Shown here: piece after piece, positions 48,231-59,100 of the stretch
How positions within the stretch are numbered: the first letter of the stretch is position 1
Layout of the letters: the number at the start of each line of letters is the position of its first letter
Source of the DNA: Volvox africanus
Lineage: Eukaryota; Chlorophyta; Chlorophyceae; Chlamydomonadales; Volvocaceae
Reading direction: 5' to 3'
Assembly: GCA_030268105.1 (NCBI GenBank)
Contig: BSDZ01000080.1
Location: 1,736,001-1,800,000, forward strand
DNA length: 64,000 nt
Made by a program: the position numbers and the translations under genes
The notes under the pieces: model-generated
The model's database searches: none
Told to the model about the DNA's origin: nothing
The model's input: only the letters and a program-made list of their open reading frames with translations

Positions 48231-50120
48231 GTGCTTTATCAGCAAAAAGATATTATGCATTCTCATCGAACCTCTCTTAAATACAGTGGGATGGCTATTT
48301 GTAACTTCTCGGGCAATCAGCAATCGGGCAATTATCTCAGCTGCAGCAAAGGCCAAGAAGCCGGCCTGCGTGGCGTGCGGATTTCAGCCTTCCATGCGCC
48401 ATGAAGGTATAGGCAAGGAAGAAGGGCACGTGGAGGGGGATGGGCGAGGATGTGAGATATTAACATATTTGATTCGTGCAAGGGGCGGCTGTTACTACCT
48501 CAGATGCATGGGGTTATGGGGGAAGGTTTAAGTTTGATGATGAGGGATGCACTGCCGACCCTGTGTTGAGCAGCGCGTGGTGTTCGAGGTAGCTGCCCTC
48601 AAGCTGGATGGATTGATGGATACTTGGCGCTATTGGCTGGATGGCGATAGCAGACGCGGACGCTGTCGCCGCAGCCGCCCATGGATGGCATCCTCATGGA
48701 ATTCGTCACACCTTCTACCTTTCGCTAAGCCGAGCCGAGTCGAGCCGAGCCGAGCCGAGCCAAGCCGACTAAGTTGCGACGCTTTATTCAAACCCGCATC
48801 AGTGAACTGACGTTTGTTGCGTCGCTTTGTTGAAAGAGGGAGGAAAGGGGACGGAGGGTGTCGACCCAGGACGGGTCGCTTGTTGCTTTGTATATTTTAT
48901 ATATACCTCTGTTGTATCACTAGCGTGCCGCGCAGCATTCGGGCCTTCGGCTGGGACGTGTCATCCTCAGGACTCGGTTCAAGAAGAACATGTACCATTA
49001 CCGCATACTGACGTTAGAGATTAAATCGGGACTTCCGAGTTGGTATGTATTGGGTCTTAGGTGTATTCGGTATCCGTCATATCGTCGTCAGGCTCGGAAG
49101 TTTATAGGCTGGGAAGGCTTCCTGGTGTACGGCGCGGCTCGTGGGCTCCGGAACCTGGAGATTGCAATTGATCATCCATGATCACAAGCATATGTTTAAT
49201 TCCTTTCCTTTGTGGGCGTGGAAGGCCAACGTTCGCCTGGCGTTCCTGGGACTGGAGAGCGTTGTCATGACGTAGTATCGTACGGCAGTTATTATGTACG
49301 ATTTGTACTTTTGTGTCGTGGCAGCGTGTTGCGGCCGAGCCATTAGCTGATGAAGACAATGGTTTCCTGGGGCCCATTGCGCGATTACGTGGTCTTGGAT
49401 GGCATTATGCATTGTGGGTAACGCTGTGTGCATTATCATCGCACAGCACGATAGAGGATGATTTGATCGTTAGGAGGTAAAAAGATGAGTTCATCGGTAG
49501 AGGTGTCGATCCAACCTTCTCCAAGTATTCGCATCGTTAACTCGCGTGATGTTCATGATGTGCGCCAATACAAAACATCATGACTGGCTAAGAATTATCG
49601 TTTTATGACATTTTCTAGGTTGCATGTCCAGCCGTGATATGTTCAGCAATTGATACACACTTTACGAAAGCTTTGTCGCGTTGCAGCTTTGCACGCGCCG
49701 TGGAACGCGTACAAGTTACCGGCCCATGTGCATGCGTCGTGGACAATAAAGTCGAGCGCGAATCTTTGTCGCCCGAATTTGTTATGCACGCAAGCGACAA
49801 ATCTGGTTATACTCACAAACAAATCCTGTAGAAAACTTCAGCAATGACCTTCGTAGCCGTAACATACATAGGGACCCACGGGTCGCTCCAAACTCTTTTG
49901 TAACACCAACGCTCTCTCTCGACCACTGTTTTTAAAAACACGTTTTCTTCCCTTCCTTACACATAATCAGTAGGAGCTGAGAGCTTTACGAGCTTGAATC
50001 CCCGGAGCCATCCTCGTTGAAAATCACATTTTCTTTCATTGGACGGACATCTAAACAGCGACCGCCCTTCACCGGCCCGCGTCCTTCAGTAGTGCTGTGG
50101 ATACTTAATTCGCGGTCCAT
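48231..50120. other. Intergenic; possible minor exon near 48.3 kb
   Basis: A plus-strand frame near 48178-48404 ends KKPACVACGFQPSMRHEG with a CxxC pair, then a possible GTATAG donor. No partner exon was found. A (GAGCC)n run lies at 48728-48766. The rest shows nothing recognisable. Confidence 0.3.
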
Positions 50121-53100
50121 ATGGCCACGACCCAAATGCAAGCGCGCGGAGCCGCGTTCCCGTATGAGTTCGATATTGAGGGCGGTCTTGCCACCGGCAT
50201 TCCATCGGACGTCCGCAGCGTCCGCGTGGTGATTGTTTCTGGCAAGAAAAAGCTGGGCGTCTCTGACGCGGTGAGGCACACTGCACCTTGTTTGAGACAG
50301 GCCGTATTAAAGACATGTTTGAAATTAACTCTCCTGAGGTTCCGATGAAAACGCCCTTCTTATATTTACCGATTACAAATCAGCAGAGTTATCTTGCGGA
50401 TTATGAAGCACTTGAATCTCCCTGTTTGATTGCTGCCGCGCGTAAGGAGAAGGATGGCAGGAGACGCAGTGGAAGATGTTTGACCGGCCCATGGCGGAGA
50501 CTAGCGCTTCCCTCGCTCTTGTTGCCTTACGCGTTCCCTCCCGCCGCAAGCTCCCGTCTGCCTCCACGTCCCGGTTAGACCCAAGTAGTTTTATCTCCAT
50601 ATCATCTTGGCTTTCACCGCTCCACCCTACAAACAAAATCTAGCTTAAAAAATCATATGAAGCGCCGAAGAGCTTAAATAAATCGCGATAATTGCCCCTT
50701 CCCTCGTTCTTTGGGGTAATACAGGCGGATCCCGTTCCCTCCGGCGTTGAGGGGCACACTGCCGAAATTCACCCTTTTCACTTTAGCACGAAGCTCTACC
50801 GTGACGCCGCCAGCCCGCAGGCCAACGCGCTCAACCCCAAGGTCAGTTATGAGCTAAGGAAGGCTCGATAAGGCCCATGTCTTTTTGGATCGGTCTATCT
50901 TGGTGAATGGAGGACCACCGTCGTGATGCAGTTCCCATCATTCGTCTTTTTGACGGCGCATCAAAACACTGCAGCCCTAGGGGAGGTTTGGGTCCCACTC
51001 CCCTCCTAATAAGAATCCCCCGCTACTGCAACTAATAAAGATACTGAAGTGGGAGAGATGTCTTCTCATGGCTTCGGAGCGTCGTTGCTAGACGCAATTA
51101 GGCAGAACGTACGTAAGATGCAAGAAGGGTGGACGGACGGATAGACCCACGACGGATCTTATCCCTGTTTCCTCTTCGGTCGTACAACAGTGCAAGGGGT
51201 TCGTAAGGCCCGGGTTTTCAACGTAGTGGTTTTCTTTGCCAATTTGGAGTCAACCGACTGCAATGGATTTGCTTGCCCACAAAAGCACCAGTCTCGTCGC
51301 TGCCCCATCTAGATTTTCCTTGGGCGCGCCCTCCCCTGGATTCCTTAATTAAAATCCTGGAGCTTGTTTGTTAGCTTCTTGCTTTGCATTACAACTTCGA
51401 TCACCCGCCTATCCGAACACAGCTTGTGCAGCTATGTTTGCAAGGCAAACGAGAAAGCGGCGGCGGCAGCGGTGCTGGCGCCGTTCCGCACCTCTTCTCG
51501 CTATTTGAGCGCTGGGAGGATCTTGCAGTGGCCTTTCTGGACCTCGCAGCTCTGGCAAATCGGTCCGAAGACATTGCATTTGGCATTGAGGCTGCGGGCG
51601 CGGCGGCGGCGGCGGCAGCAGCACCGGGCTCTCGACGACATGTGATGTGGAACAACCCAGAGGCTTGCGACATCGGATTGCAGGTTAATGTTGATGACGT
51701 AACTGGGAATCTTGCGGAGCTAAGAGGAAACTTTTTACAGCGAATCATTTTAATACTGAATTTGAACTTTAAAAATTTGATACACATAAAATATTTCAAA
51801 CTTTGTTTTGAACGGCATCGTTTTAATCCCAGAAACCATTTAGATATTCACCCGATCTGGCCTTCGTTTCTGGTCCCCATCTGCCCTCCTCCGCAGCTGA
51901 CCATGGGCTCTTTCGCCTGCGAGCAGACTCGCTCCCCCATGCAGCGCCTGCTGCACCCGCACGCAACATCCCTATCCGCCGAGCCTGCGCCCACGGCACC
52001 GCTCAACGCGCCCATTTCACCTTCCGCCGTGCCCGTCTCACTCCCGGGTGGCCCCGCGGCCGCTGCCCGCGGTCCCACTGCCTCGGAAGCCACGGCGGCA
52101 GTCACGACGCCATCGCCGTTGCAGGGGCCGATGTCCAGGGGCGCTGGCGTAGCGGCGGCGATTGCTCCGGAACCGGCGTCAGCATTTGCGGGTACGGCAG
52201 TTGAGGTGTCAAGTACAACAGCGACAGACCAAGGTGGGGACGGTACGGCTGTGGGTTCTGGCGCACTGCGGGGAGAGTTTCAGGCTGGACAGCCGCCACC
52301 GGAGGCTAACGACTCTAATGCCGAGGGTTTCGGAGGCGAGTCTTTTGAGCATATACGCTTTTACCAGTCGTGGGTTTATGTACGTCCCGAATTTGTGTGA
52401 TTTTAATGTAAAACAAAATTTTTACATCACGATTTGCTTTGTTTGCTTTTTATGTTGTTGGAACTTTTACGATGCAAAAGAAAAGACCTCGGAAACTGTG
52501 TCCGCACGGGTGTACAATTGACACGCACATTCTGGGGCCGGTTTCGGAGCGTCCTCAACGCACAATCTGTAACCAGTGTTAGCCAGCACCTGACCCAAAA
52601 GCTCTGCACACTCATGCCTGCCGGCTCCCCCCCCCAACACCACAGTATACGGTGATGAACGGTATCCCGTTGCAGCTACGCGCCTACCCTCCGAGATGCT
52701 GCCCCGTACACCGCGACCCTCCCTGGATGAGTCCTACGTCCCTATCGCTGGCAGCAGTGGCGACAGCGGTGGCGGCGCGGCCGCAGGAACAAACGATCAA
52801 AGCGGTACGAACGGAGAACGATAGGGCCCAGATGTGTCCATATGCGAGTGGTCAAGGGAGGCGTGGGAGGTGTTGGGAGCATATTAGTTTGAGACATAAG
52901 ATTAGGAGAAGCACACTGGTGTGTCGTAGTGTAGTACATTGAAAACTGAAAAACCATTGCAGAAACTGTAACTGTAACGATCCATCTCTTAACCGATTGT
53001 ATAACACCCTGATGTGCATGTATGCTGACCCAGGGCCGATGGAGCTCATGGCGGGAGCGGAGGCGGGTCGTACGGCAGGCGGCGGCAACGGCGCCGCCGC

Positions 53101-56100
53101 CGTGCCGACAACGGATGCTGCTGCCGCCTGCGTATGGCCGGAGGGCATGGGTCTGGCGGATGCAGCAGCAGCAGAGGAGTTAGCGATGGCTCCGGTGCTC
53201 TTATCGGGTGAAGCGGCTGTCGTACCGCACCACCAGCCTCAGCTACAGCCGCCGTACGGGGACACGGAAGCGCCTGACAAACGTGGCGGAGGTGGGATCG
53301 GCATCAGGTTCATCAACCGGTAGTTTAACGGAATTGCGTGTCCAGCTTTGTTCTCGTGGCCTGCTGCATAGCCCTGCTGCATAATTCTGCTGCTGCTGTT
53401 GTTGTTTTTCTTCTTGTTGGTCCGCAGCGGCGGTGACTGCCTCGGTGAGTGCTGCGGGTTCGGTGGTGAAGGGCACCACGGACCTGGCGCTGGGCGCCGC
53501 TGAGGTGCCGGTGGCGCTGGTGACGGCGGGCCCGGGGGCGGCGGTGGCTGCGGGAGCCCGTGCCTTGGAGGCCCCCCTGGAGACAGGGCGAGCGCTGGTG
53601 GCGGGCGGCGCCGAGTTGGGGGCGGCGGCAATGGAGGCGCCGGTTCGGCTGGGGGCAGCGGTAGTGCGTACGGCAGCAGACGTCGTGGAAGGTAACGGGT
53701 CTTGAACACGGTTTGATTTCTTGTTATAATAATAATTATTATTATTGTTCGTACGGAAATTGTACTGCACCGATACATTTCACACTTTTCCTTCATAATT
53801 GCGTATCTTTGTTTTTCCCGGCTCCGATGTCAGTCCGCTACCAAGTACTACACATATACACACATATGTATATATGTAGATATATACATATATATAGGGT
53901 TTTTATTGTATTAAAACCCTATACATATGTACATGCGTGTGTATTATTTTTAGTTGCTGCAATGGTGCTTTCGTGTCCAGAGGTTTTTGGAATTTTCCGT
54001 TCCAAATCCTGTTTTTAGAGTTTCATTATATATTCTAATCTTTTTTTCGTTTACGGCCCCTTCAGAAGTCACACTTGCCCCCATGGAGGCGTCGAAGGCT
54101 ACCCTTCAAGCTGCCACCGGCGCGGCCACCAGGCTGTACGAGACACCGCTGGAGGCTGTGGGGGCCGTTTGCAACGTCGTTGGCGACGGCACAGCTGCCG
54201 CCGCCACGGCACCAATCCAAGCTTTCGGTGCTGCCGTACATGGCGCCGTTGACGCCATAACCTCTGCCGTCAAGGTGCCGGTCGGACTCGCCGCCGCTGC
54301 CGCCGCTGGCACCGTGGCGGCGGGCACGGAGGCGATTGCGAGGGGCATTGAGGGACTGGGCGATTTAGCCGCCGGCGCAGTTGACTTGGCGGCGGGGGCC
54401 ACCAAGTCAACGTTGTACGGCGCTGCGGTCACTGCCAAGGGTGATGCAGGTGAGCTTTCCGAACTGTTTCCAGGTTTTTAATTTGCCGGTTCGCTGGCGG
54501 CTGTCCTGCTGTACGCTGATAAACCTTAAAGAGCTCGACGATGAAAGCTATTTATCTTTGCTTAAGCATAGGGACGTGAATTGGCCTTGAATGAAAATTG
54601 GCCTCGCTTTATTAAGTCTTCAAAGCCTTAACTTCCCGACGTTAAGTCCTTCTATGGTCCTTAAGACACGCAACGTCCAGCTTTTCATAGTTTGGTTTCG
54701 TACGAGTTTATACGATCTTTGCAACGGCGACTCGACAGGGCCCAGCATTCAGGGAGTGGCGGCGCTCGGGCTTCCAGACGCCCAGATGGGAAGCGAGGGA
54801 GTGGGAAGCGAAGACAAGCCCGCGACAGAGCCAGAAGCGGCGGAGGCATTTACTCCTGACGCCGCGGTGGCAGAATGCCAGGGGCAGGCCGCTGCCGCTG
54901 CCGCTGCCGGCCCGCTGCCTTACCGCAGGCCCGCTGCCGCCGGCGCTCCGTTGTCCGCAGAACGCCCCGGCTTGGGCGAGCCGATGCCCCTGGACGGTGG
55001 CGTCGCAGCTGCCGGCAGCGAAAGGACGGATGAATACGGCGCCGGCGAAGATGGCAAGGAGTACGGTAGGAGGACGACTCGTGTCGACCAGCAGCCGGAC
55101 CTGGCGGCGGAGCTGGAAGGTGCTCATGACGGGGCGGGAACGGCGGAAATCGAGTCCCCTCACCGCCCTCAATCCGTGAAGCCGCCCAGCGTCACAGGTA
55201 CGGTCTTGAGCGTGTAATGTCGATGTCTTCGACTGCGCGATGACAGTACTTTCTAGATTTGGATCTAGGTTTCTTTCTTTCCATGGGAATTGGGGTTTGG
55301 GGAATCCCACGCGGGAGGGTCATTGAGCTCCGTAAGTTATACAGACTCCCTTGTCGTCATCGTCTTCATGGTCTTTTCATGTCTGCAGGGATAATGCTCC
55401 AGGGAGCCGCGGGGTCGCTCCGAGATGCTGCCATCAGCTCCGCCGCAGCGCTGGGTGTGCAGCCCCTGTTGGCGGCGACGGAGCACGGCGCAGCGGAGCT
55501 GGTGGATGGCGCGGCCACCACGGCTGCGGCGCCAGTCAGCGCCGCTGCCGTTGCAGCGAAGGCGGTGATGGGCACCACCACCTGCGCGGCGGCCAAGACC
55601 GTCAGGACATTGGGGACAGCGGCGGCGGGAGCTATCGACTTGGGCCGAGGTGCGCGCGAGCTGTGTACACGTACCGCTGAATTGGCGGGAAAGAGCGCGG
55701 GAAAAATTAAGAGGGGTACGCCGCCACGTATGTCTTTTGTGGGCGTGTTCTTTCCTGCTAGGTTGTAACACCCCTGCTAAGCTCTTCTATGCTAGGGTCT
55801 TCTATGATGTGCTGTTCTACGATGTGCTGTGCTTTGTGATGTACTATGCTGCGCTTTGACGATATGCAGTTTAATGCATGTTCTGTCCTGAGTATCCTGA
55901 CTTACCTCACGAGGCTCAATCTGTTGAAAGGGGGTTCCCATCTGTCTTGCAGCGGCGGTGACTGCCTCGGTGAGCGCTGCGGGTTCGGTGGTGAAGGGAA
56001 CCACGGACCTGGCGCTGGGCGCCGCTGAGGTGCCGGTGGCGCTGGTGACGGCGGGCCCGGGGGCGGCGGTGGCTGCGGGAGCCCGTGCCTTGGAGGCCCC

Positions 56101-59100
56101 CCTGGAGACAGGGCGAGCGCTGGTGGCAGGCGGCGCCGAGTTGGGCGCGGCGGCAATGGAGGCGCCGGTTCGGCTGGGGGCGGCGGTAGTGCGTACGGCA
56201 GCGGACGTTGTGGAAGGTACGATGCGCGCTCCACGAGTGGGAGAGAGGAAGGGAGAAATATGCATAAAGTTTACGACATTTAAAATCGTTGCCAAGGCAC
56301 AGGCTCTAGTGCACGTATTCCGTTCGTGGGCGCGGGCACCTTATGGCCTGGCTGTGGGATTACTTCGTCTCAGCTTGACGCCATCAAATTGCAACACAAC
56401 TTTCGTAGTTCTAGCAAACCGCATAATTTTAGTATGTAAGTCGCCTGCGTATACGCGAAGTGGTAGGCTGAAAGAATCCCTCGCAGAAATCTATCTGTGA
56501 GGCTGCTGAGTAATAGGAGGTGATAAACGGTTAAATTTAAGGCAAATATGTTTGATATAATACATGGTTTTGGTGCATGCAATGGATTGGGAGAATGCGA
56601 GCAGTGCGCGAAAAGGCAACCAGACTGTAAACTGCCAGAGCGACTATCACAAAAGCGCAACGGATATGGATTTTGTAATCATTAACGCTTAAATAGCCGT
56701 GTTTGAACGTGCCATGCCCAGAAGGCAATAAGATAGAAAAGATAGATTGTTTAGATGCTTACCTACAAAGTTAAATGATAAGAATGATAAAAGGATATTT
56801 TTTATACGAGTTTGTAGGCCTGCGTGAATCCGTGCGTGAATCTGATAGGAGGGCGCATGGACGAACGGATTGAAAGACAAGGGTACAGGAAAGCACCAGG
56901 CGTCCCGAATGCTAACGCTGCACTAACAAAAGTACAACATTTTAGCCTTCCATGGCACATGAGTCGCGCCTTTTTGCGTATTGCGACCCATGGACCGCAC
57001 CACGTCTTGTCTAGTGGCAGGTACGTTCACATCTCATGTCTTCATGACCTCCCACAGCCGCAACAACGGTACCCATGCAAGGCACCAAGTTCATTTTACA
57101 AGCCGCGGCTGACACCGCTGCTAAGGTTTACGAGTCGCCATCGGAGGTGGTGAGGGCTGCTGGCGGTATGATCGGGGGCGGCACTGTTGCCGCGGCAACG
57201 GCGCCGATTCATGCCGCTGACGCAGCTGTACATGGCTCCATCGACACCACGACACCCACCACTTCTGACACGTCTCAGGGGATGGCCAGCAGAGCAGTAG
57301 TGTTGCCGGAACAGGCTGGACGGACTTCGAGCCGTGTTGTGCCCGGCCTGGCAAGCGTGTCCTTGGCCATCGTGGGCTTCGCAGCAGGTAACGAATCCCA
57401 CTGTGCTGCTCGGCCATTATGTTCTGCCAATTGAAAGTGCCGTGCAAGTACAAATTCGGGTCGAACCCGCAGGCGCCATGGCTTTTGTACTGTACTGCAC
57501 GTGGACCGCCGCTCTGGAGGCCGTACGTTGGGCACTGCGGACCAGCGGAATGGGCGGCCGCGCCCACAGCTTTGACAGCATGCCGCTGTCGGCGGAGGCG
57601 ACCATCGCCCTTGGTGAGCGGGGCCTACTGCCCCAGCGACGGCGTAGACGACTGATTCAGCGGCTGTTGCAGATTTCCACCAGGACCGCGTCGTGGGCAA
57701 TGGAGACGGTGCTGGGCGCATGGATGGCTATAATGGCGGCGGACGCTGGAGTGGCGAGTAAGATGGACAGGATGGAACGACAAGGGGCAAAGGGGAGGGA
57801 GGGAGGGGCAGCTTCAGGATACACTGGTGGGGGCCACGGACTACTGAGCATGGATATTGATGCGCTGCTGGCACTTATGGGCTCCACAGTTGTGACGAGT
57901 AGGGTCCGGAGGACATCCAACGAAAAAACCGGAGAAGAGACAAGGATTGGCGGAAAGCTGGATACGGGTAAACCTGGGCTACGTCGGGTTATCATACCTG
58001 GCACACGTCCCTCTAATAGAGATGTTTGATAGCATGATGATGCTTAAGTGACCACATTGCAGACTACGCTTGGGCCCCGCTGTGGGCTTTGCTTGGCCCC
58101 CTGCAAGCCTCCAGCGGGGCTATAGCTGCGGCAGCATATGCTCTTGCTGAACTATCTTTTCCTGCACTACCGCACTTTCTTTTTAGGGCGTTCCAATCAG
58201 TAAAAAGGGTTGTTGGGTCCAAATGTTAGTAGGGTTGCTCGGGGCTCCGACCGACTGTGTGGTATGTGTGTGGACGGCACCTCCTCATTCCGTCTTCTCC
58301 GGATGTCTCCGGACGCACAGGATATAGATAGGGGCATACAGACTGAAGATTGTCTGGACTATTGCTGCTTTGCATTTACGGAATAGCTTGCCCAGCTTCC
58401 ACTCCTGACAATAACCCGCAATTTCGTTTCAGCATGATTTTGCTAACTCGAGAGGCATGTGCATCCGAAACCCGCATGATTTAACATATCCACACAGAAT
58501 CGTTTGCGCATGTTGTGGAGGAAGTGATGGAGGGCGGCGCTAAGACGGCGCCGCTGCTTGGAGCGGTGCCGCTTGCACACACGGCGATAATGGCCGGTAG
58601 GTCCAATATCGTGTAATATGGACGGCGCGGCATATTTGTCTGGGCTGGGCTGTGTTTTCGATAACTGCCTGATTTGGCCAGGTCCCAGGTTACTCTACCT
58701 AGCCAGATCATTTCTTAAAATGTTTTATTGCTTGAATATGTGTCCAAAATAACTCCATTATGCACTTAGCGTGTTCCTGCCGGTTCTTGGACCTCAAGAA
58801 TGCAACAGCAAGCGAATGCTCCGTCGTTCGGTTTCAAGTATTATAGGTTTATATAATTCCTTAATTATTAATATTTCTGCGGCATTTGCGGGCTGGCGGA
58901 TCAGTGCAAAGTGTCCTGGTGTAACTTTCAAATAACGCCTAGTGGACGAGATCGTGATCAAGTTCAATCGGCAGTCGGCAATCGTTTCAATTGTGCTCTT
59001 CTGACTTTATGGCTGCCACCAATAATCCCGGCCTAGGTCTTACCAATCCAATGCTGTCAGGTGAAACTCTCCAGCTGTTCTACTCTTCATGTCGCTGTTG

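Noticed and set aside
52576..52601. Second possible micro-intron (26 nt) after the CNQ motif
   Set aside because: A normal 68-nt GT-AG intron (52578-52645) gives an equally good frame, so the very short one is not needed.
53239..53796. Proline-rich minus-strand frames opposite the alanine-rich exons (also 55792-56295)
   Set aside because: Antisense shadow of GC-rich Ala/Gly codons; third-base silent differences between the duplicated exons show the plus strand is the coding one.
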